DNA of 64,000 bases, taken from the NCBI GenBank assembly GCA_029817715.1, contig JARUPY010000142.1, positions 124,001 through 188,000 of the forward strand. The letters run 5' to 3'. The notes under the pieces are model-generated. The model did not search any database and was not told the DNA's origin. It saw only the letters and a list, made by a program, of their open reading frames with translations. The position numbers and the translations under genes were made by a program. Positions 10,177 to 20,779 of the stretch are shown here, piece by piece (within the stretch, counting starts at the first letter, position 1; every line of letters begins with the position of its first letter). Source of the DNA: Melastoma dodecandrum (lineage: Eukaryota > Streptophyta > Magnoliopsida > Myrtales > Melastomataceae).

Positions 10177-12166
10177 TGTTGGATCGTTTATGTACACTAA
10201 GAGGGGGGTGAATTAGTGTTTATCACTTTTTCGCCCTTTCTCGGTGTAAGCGGAAGCGTACTGTATCACAGCAGAGCGTTTCTCAGAATGAGAAATACCT
10301 TACTGTAACTGTTACGATTTTGTCGAGTAGGTTTTCGTACGAGTGTTGCGCGATCGTAATGGACACAGTGATTTATAGTGGTTCGTCCTTAATTGACCTA
10401 CGTCCACTTTCCACCAACACGGTGATTCCACTCTATAAAATAATGGGTGCAAAAAGCCCTTGCACTAGGCGTATGTTCCTCTCACAAAGTGAGATTTAGA
10501 ATCCCGTACAATAGATGATCACTCCTGGCAACGGTCAGCTCCTCACACAGTGGACGTCTTCTCGTTTCCAGCAGAATGATGCTTATCCTCAGCAGTTGGT
10601 AGCTCAATGGATTCCACACAGCTCGTTGTCGCTTAATATAAACCTGACTTATCAAAGAGCACAGACAACATTCTGTTAGAGTATAAATCCTCGCAGATAA
10701 CTCCTTACGGTGAAGAATGTATTCTCAGAGAGCAGCTCGTTTCTGTTTCACAGCGAAGGATTGCTTCAGCACTTGTTTGCTCAGAAGAGGATTTCCACAC
10801 AGATCTTGTCTCTCCTTAAGATAAGCCTGCACTTGCTTAAGAGACAACCACAAAGTTGAACCACAAATATTACGAAGATAGGAACCACAAAGATCACAAA
10901 GAAAACCACAAAGCCACTTAGAAGGTATCCGTCCTACACTCAGTTCGGACGTGCACGGTTACCACAGCCGTGACTCACTGCACTGCACACCCAGTGCCTA
11001 GGGTGGAATTTTCCGATCCGTTGGCTTCCACGCAACCTGCTTTACTAACCCTCTGTATCAGGCGTTCAAGACTTCTGCACAGCACCCCTGTGCTCGGGAG
11101 GAACTCTTTCCACTCCGGCGGCGTTCCCAACTCCTGCTCTACCCTGCAGGCACGAGACTTCTGGCGCGCACCCGCAAGTGCGTGTCTAACTGCTCAAACT
11201 CCGTAGGCTCGAGACTTCCCTGCGAAAAGACACGACAAGAACGGCTTCTTGTCGATGGGTCAGCAACCGGTTACTGAATTCAGAGCAGGTATTCACTTAG
11301 CTTCCCTCAGACGATTCGCCGGCTGCTCGTTGAACGCACCGAGGACACACAGTCCCTCTCAGACGATTCAAGGGATCTGACCTCAGCCCCTTGACACTCT
11401 CACACGCAGCTTGCAAGAGAAAGAACCAGGAGACACTTAGCACCTTCCGCTCTCCGTCGACGCACAAAGCTCACACAGACCACACAGACCACACAGATGC
11501 ACACAGATCACACAGACGCACAAAGGCATTGTTTTCAGTCGTCTCTGGTCTGGTTATAAAGGAGAAAGAGACACAGAATACGTCTAGGCAATTATGAAGA
11601 TTTGTTGCCAAAACTGGCAGACATGACTCAGCAACAGTCTGCTCAACGGCTCACTGTGCCATAGAAGGAAAATCTCAACGGTAATTTCCTTCACATATAT
11701 TAATCAGATAATTGATTTCCAAACATAATTATCTGATCATAATCTTATCTTACCAATTACGATTAGCAAAGATATTCAATCTGATATTCAATCAGAAAGA
11801 TATTTTGTTTCCAAAAGTAAAACTTGGAAAGCTAATCTTAATATATTTAGTTGCCTAAGTACCTAAGATAAGGTCATAAGGTTACATTAAACGAACCTAG
11901 ACGTTCAGACAAATAATCTGAAATAGATTAAAATAAATCTTAAAATAAATCGTGGTTATTAAAAATATGTTTCCATATTTTCAATGTACATGCGTAAAAT
12001 CACAGTAACAGTTTACTGTAACGCAGCAATATATAACTGCTACTAGCTGTGGTTCAGCAACGTATTGCTCAAGCTCATCACTAAGGCTGAACACATAACT
12101 TGTGAAACATTATTACTGACTACCAGTAACATGTTACTTAAGTTCATCATCAAAACCAGGTCAACA
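10177..12166 (-). repeat. 5' LTR of the Sirevirus-like element
   Basis: This 1,990-bp LTR pairs with 1042-3091. It should carry the element's promoter in its minus-strand reading; I did not identify a certain TATA box. It is shorter than its partner because of an internal deletion near 11780 and a shorter microsatellite. Confidence 0.95.
11474..11525. repeat. CACAGACCA-type microsatellite, second LTR
   Basis: This is the shorter allele of the tract at 2335-2400, with the same unit and fewer copies. Confidence 0.75.
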
Positions 12167-12171
12167 GAACC

Positions 12172-12344
12172 CAATAATCGACAGCCATGGTCGCCGAAAT
12201 TTTCCCCAACAAACACTCCACGGTTTATCCAGCTCCGGCCGCGACAATGGACGACACCCCGCCCAGCCCGTTGACGTTGATCTTCCTTTCGACATCACGG
12301 AAGAGCAACATCAACGGGCCACACAACGTCCCGTGAGTATCTAA
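12172..12344 (+). pseudogene. 3' part of the open frame split by the Copia element
   Basis: Dropping one GAACC, the frame from 741-1041 continues here in phase for about 57 codons (…PIIDSHGRRNFPQQ…) to TAA at 12342-12344. A GTGAGT sequence at about 12334 could be a splice donor just before the stop. The residues are rich in Gln, Arg and His, and no domain is recognised. Confidence 0.45.
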
Positions 12345-12549
12345 TTCTAATTATTTCACATGTCTTAATTAGAATTTTTTGACCACCATTTTCTCCATCG
12401 CTTCCTTATTTTATTTGTATGAAAATCAACAGAGCTTCGCTGGAATTCGACAAAAACGAATTTCAAAGTCCGAAGGCTTGAAGGCACGTGTAACAAACCG
12501 CGCGTGGGTTGGATATACTATGGCATAAAAAATCGTCGGTTTTAAGTAA

Positions 12550-13190
12550 AGCGGCCTCGACCGTTATTTCAGGTACAAAAGGGAGGTGCGGGTCTTTCCG
12601 AAAAAAAGTTACTTATCCACCTGTAACGGGCTGCGTGCCCAAGTTCATAGATCTGCAGTCACCACCCTTCCCTGCCCCTTTTTATCTCAATAATTGCTTT
12701 TGATTGTACGCATGTCATTAGGAAACTTAGGCTTATTACCACATGTTGGTGTAAATGAACAAACATGAATTCGGGTCCAACGCCCATTAATCAAAAGCAA
12801 ACTTTTGGAGTAAACGTCACATCTTCACATGTTTAGGTGTAAGAGCTAGTAAATAGATATTCCCGAACCGAACTGTTTTTTCGACTTAAATAATTTTAAA
12901 AATAAGTCGGTGACGATTCCGTTACCTAGGTTAAACAACAACAACCGTTTTACGGAGCCATCATGGATGAGGAAAGGCGACACGAGTCGCTCTCGATCCT
13001 CTCAAAGATTCATTCTGTGGATCATGCTCCGCCATTTATCCGTCGCCTCCAAAAGAGCATGAAAATGATCGGCGAGGGTCCGGGAAAGCCCGATTAGGAA
13101 TCGTGGCATCGTGGCGTTGACCGGAGAACACCAAGGGGAGCGAGTCGTCAGTACCGCAACGCGCGTGATAGGCTGGATGGTGCGCGTACA
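12550..13190 (+). mobile_element. Decayed fragment of an Ogre/Tat-like LTR
   Basis: Read in reverse complement, this stretch follows the LTR found at 54588 and 63051. It shares the GGTGCGGGTC/cacctccc block, the GGGTCCAACGCCC element, the AAGTCGG...ACGATTC block, the CGGAGCCATCATGGATGAGG block and a GCGCGTACA end at 13182-13190. Identity is clearly lower than between the other copies. No primer-binding site like that at 63023 follows the end, so it is truncated or heavily rearranged. It lies in the opposite orientation to the other copies. Confidence 0.7.
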
Positions 13191-14416
13191 ACCCCATCCA
13201 TGTAAACAGCTCGCTCGCTATCATGGAGAAAATCACCAGCAGACTTATTTCAGGGGACAACAGGTTGAACTCGTCAAGTACATATGCAACTGTCGGGAAA
13301 CGGCCACCCCAGAAGTGAAAGTGGAGGTGGAAGGACAGGGAAGATTTCATCCCATTGATCTGGGGATCTTTGAGGCTAGCAAGAGGGCCAACCCGAAGGG
13401 CACAACAATTCTCTGCAGACCGAGCTAGATGGATTCCTTGAACTTCCTTAACATGGTGGAAACTTCCATCTAGACGTTAAAATTTGCCTAAACCATGAGG
13501 CAACGCCAGCCTGCCAACGTCATCGATGACCGAACATGTTGTCAACAAATCCTCAGTGAACAAGATCACGAAATGAACCCTTTGTCCCGCAACGAAATGA
13601 ATGCACTAGCGCACTGCATACGAACTTAGGATGTCGCAAGGGCCGATGGACGAAGTAGCCCGGTTGGCCGATGAAAATAGGATAACCCATGGAAATTGTC
13701 CTTGGCAGATATCAGGACCAAGCTATGTCGCGTCATTGGGCGAACGACATGGTTCCCCCCGAGCAAATCCACCAAAAACAATTACATGATTTTTGTTAAC
13801 GTAAAGGTCAATTACTTGGGTGGGTTGGGTTCCGCTTTTTTTATGTGGTCGAATCTCGATTATCTGCTGCCTCCTCCCACAGCTGCAACAACAAATTCCT
13901 ACCCCCTCCCTCCCACCCATCCACTTTCCCTGAAGAAGAAGAAGAAGACTGAATTCAAATGGCAAGTTGAAGGTCCGCCTCCCCTCCCTCAACTTGTTCA
14001 AATCACTCTCATGCTTTCGGACAACCACTTTTTCTTTTCCATCCTTCCACTCCACTCCACCCCCCCAAATTCTTTTGCGACCCTCCCTCCTGAAAAATCC
14101 TAAATATAACCACGACAATGTTAATACATTATGAGCTTCAAAAACTGACGGATTCCTAATTAAATATTTAAGTTCAAAGTATGATTTCTTTTGTTTTTAT
14201 TTTCTGAATTTTGTGGAGCAGAGTGATAAATGGGAAATACGCCGAAAAGTAAAAAAAAAAAAACGGTGATTGGCATACAAACTTGACTTATCTAAAACCA
14301 AAAGGTAAAATGCAACTTGCCATGTTTTTGTACAACAAATTCGTACCTGCTTGCCCCTCCTAACTTCTCCTTTCCTTTATTATCCTTCGCTTCGGTAAAA
14401 TCAAACCAACCCGACC
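13191..14416. other. Possible decayed Gag remnant, then 5' flank of the PYL pseudogene
   Basis: The first 500 bp have short broken frames of retroelement-like composition that I cannot assign. From about 13860 the sequence becomes pyrimidine-rich. A TAAATATAACC stretch at about 14102-14112 could be a TATA-like box upstream of the PYL start at 14417. No intact gene is present. Confidence 0.35.
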
Positions 14417-14652
14417 ATGCCTTGCCCCCTTCATCTCCACCGCTACGCCTCCCCCGCCTCCCCCGCCTCGCCATCCCCCCTTCCCGAGCCCCTCGCCGTG
14501 TACCACACCCGCTCCATCCTCCCCAACCAGTGCACCTCCACCGTGATCCAGCCCGTTGAGGCCTCCCTCCATGCCGTCTGGTCCCTCCTCCGCCGCTTCG
14601 ACAACCCCCAGGCTTACAAGAACTTCCTCAAAAGTTGCCGGGTCATCGATGG
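14417..14652 (+). pseudogene. PYL-type ABA receptor pseudogene, 5' part
   Basis: The frame from ATG 14417 encodes a Pro/Ser-rich leader and then the START-fold beginning of a PYR/PYL/RCAR receptor: the ILPNQCTSTV, WSLLRRFDNPQAYKNFLKSC and VIDGD blocks are diagnostic. These soluble receptors bind abscisic acid and inhibit clade A PP2C phosphatases in cytosol and nucleus. The lack of an intron matches the PYL4-6-like clade. The frame runs directly into the Gypsy LTR at 14653 and resumes in phase at 20450 after removal of one GATGG duplication. The gene was therefore intact through this point when the element landed. Confidence 0.9.
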
Positions 14653-15472
14653 TGATGCGGGGTGAGCAAGGAATAAATGATTCCTATACCAAAACGAAGG
14701 GGAACGTCACTAGAAGTACGGAATGGAGTGATGTGGGAATGGTCGGAAGAGTATATAATGAAACGGGATGGCTGAATGGATGGGTATGAAGGATATGTTG
14801 AGATCAACCTCCACGGATACAGATACACCACCGTGAAAGAAGACTCGGATAGAACTCGCCTGTCACACGGATACAGACACACCAACGTGAACAAGAACGA
14901 GGGCGATGAACAACATGGATGATACAAGTACACCACCACCGGTTGATACACTCTACTCAATATGTACTTGGAATCCACCAAATGTAGAACGAGGTTGAAA
15001 AAGAATCCACTCCTTCGGATAGAAAGAAAAAAGTCTAATCTGGATTTTAAAAGTCTGAATAATCTGGTTCCTCAACTCTTACAATGCAAAGGCTTATATA
15101 GGCTGCTCATGGAAAGACAATAAAGGAAACGAAATAAAAGATAACCGAAATAAAATAAACGATGGGATCAGAAAATGAGGAAAGGAAATATATTATTTCC
15201 TCCCGACAAGATCTGAAAAGACAATAGAGCAGAGTAGTGGAGCAGGCGCGACTCTTGGTGTGCAAGTTGTCAGACCTGAGCCGTCAGATCGTAACCGTCC
15301 TTTGGGCTGCTCGTCGAATGGTTGCCCTTCGCCGCCTGAGAGTTGTGTCGCTCGGTGCTCCTTTCGCCTCGCTTACTCGATGAACAGCAGATTGAGGCCT
15401 CCAACAAGCGATGTCGGTTGAGATGCGGGCGAAGCGACGGATTCGGGTGAAGCGACGACCGTCCTTGTATCA
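14653..15472 (-). repeat. 3' LTR of the Gypsy element
   Basis: It matches 19660-20444 with a number of substitutions and short indels, for example an extra GAATGGTTGCCCTTCG-type segment near 15310-15360. The adjoining minus-strand purine tract is at 15473-15482. Confidence 0.93.
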
Positions 15473-15489
15473 TCCTCCCCTTATTGAAG

Positions 15490-18400
15490 AGAGTTCGCCT
15501 TCAAACTTGTTGGATCATCATCTCGAACGGAATGAGGTCCTTCACATTGAAAGTGGCAGAGACTCCATACTCTCCAAGGAGATCAACCTTGTAGGCGTTG
15601 TCGTTGATGCGCTCGATCATCTTGAAAGGTCCTTCTGCTCAAGGCATCAGCTTGTTCTTCCTCTTTGCGGGGAATCATTCATTCTTCAGATGAACCCACA
15701 CTAAGTCTCCTGGGTGAAAAACCTTCGCTCTCCTCCCGCGATTTTCTCTTTCCTGATATCGAAGATTAGCCTTCTCGATCTGAGCACGAATCTTCTCATG
15801 GAGCAATCTCATCTCCTTAGCGCACTCTTCGGCATCTCGGCTGACGGTCTTCACACTTGGTAAAGGCATTAGATCGACAAGAATTATAGGACTGAGGCCA
15901 TATACGACCTCGAAGGGTGAACATTTGGTTGTTGAACTCAGGGCTCTGTTGTAGGCAAACTCAGCATGAGCAAGCATCACAATCCTTCTGGTTCTTTGAG
16001 ACCAAGGTTCGAAGAATTACAGCCATGGTTCGATTAACAACCTTTGTCTGTCCGTCGGTCTGTGGGTGGTACGCCGTGCTGAAGACGAGCTTAGTTCCCA
16101 ACTTGTGCCACAACGTCTTCCAAAAGTAGCTTAGGAACTTGACGTCGCGATCTGATACGATCTGATAAGTCCGCTACGTTGGTTGCATCGTCTGTCTTCT
16201 GGTATGGAATGAAGTGTGCCATCTTCGAGAATCTATCGACCACAACCATGATCGAATCCTTCCTCCGCTGCGTCCTGGGTAATCCCAACACAAAATCCAT
16301 GGTTACATGTTCCCATGGTCGCTCAGGAACTGGAAGTGGAGTATACAATCCTTGCGATTGGACTCGGCTCTTCGCCTGGTGGCAGATAGCACATCTTGAA
16401 ATAAGGCTCCTCACTTGCTTCTCTATTTGAGCCCAATAGAAATTCTCCTGAAGCATTGACAATGTCTTGTCGACTCCAAAATGTCCGGCAATTCCACCTC
16501 CATGGACTTCTCGAATGAGTAGCTCTCGCGTCGAACTCATGGGAATACACAATTTAGAGTCGCGAAAGAGAAATCCATTCACCTGGTGGAATCGATCAAT
16601 CCCCTGAGTGGTGCATTGGGTGAAGACTCCTCCAAAATCTTCGTCGCCCCGATATAGATCCTTCAGGTACTCAAAACCAATGAGCTTGGTCTCCATTGCG
16701 GACAGCAAAAACATCTTCCTTGAAAGGGCATCCGCAACTACGTTCTTCGCTCCTGGTTTATACTTGAGCACGAAAGTGAAAGATTGAAGGAACTCTACCC
16801 ATTTGGCATGTCGCCGGCTAAGCTTGTGCTGACCATTGATGTATTTGAGAGCTTCATGATCGGTGTGTAGCACGAACTCTCTAGGTAGCAGGTAGTGACT
16901 CCACATGTCCAATACTCGAACGATAGCTAGAAACTCTTTGTCGTACGTCGAGTAGTTGAGTTTCGCACCATTGAGCTTCTCGCTGAAGTAAGTGATGGGT
17001 CTCCCTTCCTGCATTAACACTCCTCATATTCCAACTCCGGACGCGTCGCATTCGACTTCGAACATTCTTGCAAAGTCAGGTAAGGCGAGAACGGGTGCTT
17101 CGCTTAAACACTCTTTCAGTCCCTCGAAACTAGTTTGTGCGGCTGAAGTCCACTCAAACTTCTCTCCTTTTAGACACTCAGTGAGAGGGGCTGCGATCGA
17201 GCTGAAACCTCGAATGAATCTCCTGTGAAACGACGCTAAGCCATGAAAGCTACGAACGTCGTGGAAACTCCTTGGCACTGGCCACTCCTTGATCGTGTTG
17301 ATCTTGCTTTCATCAACCTTGATTCCTTCGCTTGACACTACAAAACCAAGGAATACTACACTGGTTTGGAAGAACTCACACTTCTTGAGATTCCGTACTG
17401 CTTCTTGTCGCGAAGTGTGCGAAACACTGTGCGATGATGCTCAACATGCTCGTCGAGACTGCAGTTGTAAATTAGATTGTCGTCGAAGTAGACAACCACA
17501 AACTTCCCCATGAATGGTTGCAAGACATGGGTCATTAGTCGCATGAACGTGCCGGGCGCGTTCCACAAACCGAAGGGCATTACCAACCATTCGTACAGCC
17601 CGTACTTTGTTTTGAAGGCCGTCTTCCACTCGTCACCTTCCTTCATTTGGATCTGGCGGTAACCACTGCGCAAGTCTACTTTTGAAAATACCTGCGCTCC
17701 ATGCAACTCATCTAACATGTCATTTAGTCGATTGATATGAAATCGATACTTCACCATGATTTTGTTGATCGCTCGACTGTCCATGCACATTCTCCAAGTG
17801 CCATCTTTGGCACTAATATAGCTGGTACTGAGCAAGGGCTCAAGCTATCTCGTACCAAGCCTTTTTCCAGTAACTCATCGACCTGCCTTTGAAGTTCTTT
17901 CGCTTTCTCGGGATTGCATCGATAAGCTGGTTGGTTGGGTAAGGAAGATCCTGTAACCAAATCAATATGGTGTTGGTTACTTCACAATGGTGGTAGTTCA
18001 ACTGGTAACTCCTTTGGGAACACATCCTTAAACTCTTTGATTAATGCTTTCGCTCATGGATGTTCCAACGATTGATCATGGGTTACTTCGACCAGAACCA
18101 AAAAGTAAACATTTTCGCTTTCGTGCATCGTCCAAAGCAACTCCATTCGCTTGATCACTTGAGCGGGCGACTGGTTGACAGGTGCTTCGCCTGGCTGGGC
18201 GGTTAATAGCATCAAAGTGATCTTCTTTTCGTCGATGCTAATGGAATAGGTATTACGACACCCGTCATGCTGTGCATGTCGATCGAATTGCCATGGTCTT
18301 TCTAGGAGAAAATGGCACACATCCATCGGAATCACATCGCAGATAATTTATCCCTGTAGCTTTTCCCAATCGAGAAAGGGACTCGAGCTTGTTACGTCCC

Positions 18401-18763
18401 ACGAACATCACTGTCCTTACTAAGCCATTGTAGGCGTTAAGGATGAGGATGTGGGGCTACGGGCAATTTGAGCTTGTCTATCACGGTTCTGGAGACCACG
18501 CTGGTGCTTCCGCTGTCTACAATCACAAAAAAAACTTTATCCTTAGCAGTACACCTGGTATGAAAGATGCACTCACGTTGGTTCTCCTCGCAAACAAGTG
18601 TTGCATTTAAAGCCTTGCGAACAACTATCAACTCTCCTTCGTCCGTATACTCCTTAGTTTCCTCTTGATCCCAAATCGGGTTTGCATTCTCTTCGAACTC
18701 CTCTTCTTCATTAGACAACTCTTTGATGACTACGTTTATCCTTGAGGGACACTCTGATGCCAT
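15490..18763 (-). pseudogene. Gypsy pol remnant
   Basis: Read from 18763 downward the pieces are in order. The protease has FFVIVDSGSTS. RT begins [16 protein letters not shown] and includes [12 protein letters not shown] and [14 protein letters not shown]. The catalytic box is YFDD at 17479-17490, followed by N where family members normally have I. RNase H starts YFSEKLNGAKLNYSTYDKEF and includes LHTDHEALKYI. The integrase zinc finger has HFGVDKT and CAICHQAK and is followed by the core TMDFVLGLPRT. The integrase C-terminal part includes HAEFAYNRA and KVFHPGDLVWVHLK, and a final YKVDLLGEYG-type tail ends near 15490. Several frameshifts and stops separate these blocks. Confidence 0.88.
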
Positions 18764-19593
18764 TCGTCATGTCCCTTGGCATTTGAAACAACGTCGAACA
18801 GGATCTCGCTCGTTCGTCTTAGCTTCAGGTCTAGTAGTCGATAATGGGGTTCTTCTTGGTGTAGTCGACGATGGCTTCGCCTGGAAGCTACTCCCCTTGT
18901 TGAAAGGCGGAGCCTTCACAAATGGACGGGTACTAGACTTCCTTGCTTGCTGCTGCACAACCTTGTAGGCAAGCGCTCGAACATCGTCAAAAGGCCAATA
19001 TTGCTGGAGTTCAACCGCGTCAGCCACCTAGGGCTTAAGTCCTTGAAGATACCAAGCAATAGTTTGCTCGGGGACTTCCTGGACTTCGCACTACAGCAAG
19101 AGTCTTTCAAACTCCCTCCTGTACTCCGTTAGTCATAGCCCTTTTCATTTTTGACCACGTTCGGATCTTATCACGTCCTTTTACGACGTTGATGATTGGC
19201 GTTCTCCCACCATAGGTTGGCATACTTTTTCAACCGTAACGCTGCCATCTTAACTTTTCGATCCTCCAGCACCTCCTCGTAATCGAAGATGCGTTCGACC
19301 GTATGCATCCAATCGATGAATTCCTCGGGGTCAAGGTTTCCCTCAAACTCCGGAATCTGGACACTTATTGTTTGGGCTCTCCTTTCGGGTCGCCGGTTTT
19401 CTGGTGACGATCCTCATTGAGAAACATCACGCCATGGATTCTCTTTTTCGTCGCTGTTTAATCGACTGCGGGAAGGCGATCCGTTATGGTTTCGCAACGA
19501 TTGAAGTTGTTGTTGAAGATCAGCGATTTGCTGCTCAAGCCGAGCAATGTGTGCTTTGTCAAGAGTCATATTGCGTCTGAATCTTCCGGCCAT
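18764..19593 (-). pseudogene. Gypsy gag remnant
   Basis: ATG at 19593 starts MAGRFRRNMTLDKAHIARL followed by a Leu/Gln heptad run. Downstream blocks include VQIPEFEG-type gag sequence, DAVELQQYWPFDDVRALAYK and, at the end, a zinc-knuckle region CFKCQGT then SECP with a stop inside it. The frame is broken many times. The better preserved gag in the 26.6-kb copy gives the same order. Confidence 0.8.
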
Positions 19594-19642
19594 TGACAAC
19601 CGTGGATTGTACAGCAAACCTCGTGCGCACGGTAATAACCTT

Positions 19643-19656
19643 GCACTCTGATACCA
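19643..19656 (-). other. Primer-binding site of the Gypsy element
   Basis: Minus-strand TGGTATCAGAGTGC lies 3 bp from the 5' LTR and complements the 3' end of initiator tRNA-Met. Confidence 0.88.
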
Positions 19657-19659
19657 AGA

Positions 19660-20444
19660 TGATGCGGGGTGAGCAAGGAATAAATGATTCCTATATCAAA
19701 ACGAAGGGGAACGTCACTAGAGGTGCGAAATTGAGTGACATGGGAATGGTCGGAATGGTAGATAATAAAACGGGATGACTGAATGGATGGGTATGAAGGA
19801 TATGTTGAGATCAACCTTCACGGATACAGATACACCATCGTGAAAGAAGACTCGGATAGAACTCGTCTATCACACGGATATAGACACACCACCGTGAACA
19901 AGAACGAAGGCGATGAACAACACGGGGGATACATGCACACCACCACCGGTTGATACACTCTACTCAATCTGCACTTGAAATCCGCCAAATGTAAAACGAG
20001 GTTGAAAGAGAATCTACTCCTTCGGATAGAAAACAAAAGTCTAATCTGGGTTTTAAAAGTCTGAATAATCTGGTTTTAAAAGACAAAAGTACAATGCAAG
20101 GGCTTATATAGGCTGCCCATGGAAAGACAATAAAGGAAACGAAATAAAAGATAAGGAAAATAAAATAAAGGATATGATCAGAAAATGAGGAAATGAAATA
20201 TATTATTTCCTCTCGATAAGATCTGAAAAGATAATGAAGCAGGGTAGTGAAGCAGGCGCGACTTGATGTGCAAGTTGTCAGACCTGAGACGTCAGATCGT
20301 AACCGTCCTTTGGGCTGCTCGTCGATTGAGAGTCGTATCGGTCGGTGCTCCTTTCGCCTCGCTTACTCGATGACCAGCAGATTGAGGCCTCCAGCAAGCG
20401 ATGTTGGTTGAGATGCGGGTGAAGCGACGACCGTCCTTGTATCA
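19660..20444 (-). repeat. 5' LTR of the Gypsy element
   Basis: This LTR pairs with 14653-15472. Its plus-strand end ...TATCA is followed immediately by the GATGG duplication and the rest of the PYL gene. Confidence 0.93.
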
Positions 20445-20779
20445 GATGGCCACGGAGGTGTCGGCACCCTGCGAAAGGTCCGCCTCGTCTCCGGCCTCCC
20501 CGCAGCCTGCAGCCGCGAGAGGCTCGAGATCCTCGACGAGGAGAGCCACGTGACCGGGTTCTGCATAGTCGGCGGGGACCACTGGCTAGAGAACTACCGG
20601 TCGGTGACGACCGTGCACCGAGGGGAGGGAGAGGGCGCGGCCGGGGTGGTCGTGGAGTCGTACGTGGTGGACGTTCCGGAAGGGAACACGGAGGAGGAGA
20701 CCCGCGTCTTCGTGGACACCATAGTGAGTGCAACCTATAGTCGCTGGCCAGGATTGCCGCCGGACGCATCCGTCCGTAA
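20445..20779 (+). pseudogene. PYL-type ABA receptor pseudogene, 3' part
   Basis: The frame continues with [19 protein letters not shown], so the receptor gate loop SGLPA is intact at 20490-20504. It goes on through [11 protein letters not shown] and the latch, then [19 protein letters not shown]. The latch reads GGDHWLENY where the family has GGDHRL: Trp replaces the conserved Arg, consistent with a CGG to TGG change. After FVDTIV a single-base loss near 20728 shifts the frame. In the corrected frame a TAG at 20738-20740 replaces the usual Gln codon before SLARIA, and that frame ends at 20777-20779. The copy is therefore dead by insertion, frameshift, nonsense and a ligand-lid substitution. 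Confidence 0.9.

Larger units (their letters stand above)
1042..12166 (-). mobile_element. Full-length Sirevirus-like Ty1/Copia retrotransposon
   Basis: This is a complete 11,125-bp LTR retrotransposon on the minus strand. Two LTRs (1042-3091 and 10177-12166) start with TGTTGACC and end with CCAACA. A 5-bp target duplication GAACC flanks it (1037-1041 and 12167-12171). The primer-binding site matches initiator tRNA-Met and sits 2 bp from the 5' LTR; the polypurine tract abuts the 3' LTR. The order is gag, protease, integrase, reverse transcriptase, RNase H (Copia order), then an additional ORF before the 3' LTR. About 2-kb LTRs, a coiled-coil Gag, the CATCAAAAAGGGGGAGAA tract and the 3' ORF all match the Sirevirus (SIRE/Maximus) lineage of plant Copia elements. 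Pol carries in-frame stops and a frameshift, so it is probably not autonomous now. Confidence 0.95.
14653..20444 (-). mobile_element. Ty3/Gypsy retrotransposon inserted in the PYL gene
   Basis: This is a 5,792-bp element on the minus strand with LTRs of 820 bp (14653-15472) and 785 bp (19660-20444), both starting TGATACAAGG and ending CCCCGCATCA. A perfect 5-bp duplication GATGG flanks it (14648-14652 and 20445-20449). The initiator-Met-type primer site is at 19643-19656 and the purine tract AAGGGGAGGA abuts the 3' LTR. Order gag, protease, RT, RNase H, integrase shows Ty3/Gypsy. Many stops and frameshifts make it non-autonomous. A second, more decayed copy of the same family lies at 26263-30430 on the plus strand. 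Confidence 0.95.

Noticed and set aside
13696..14103. Pro/Ser-rich 135-codon frame upstream of the PYL gene
   Set aside because: It comes from CT-rich leader-like DNA; both strands give low-complexity translations.
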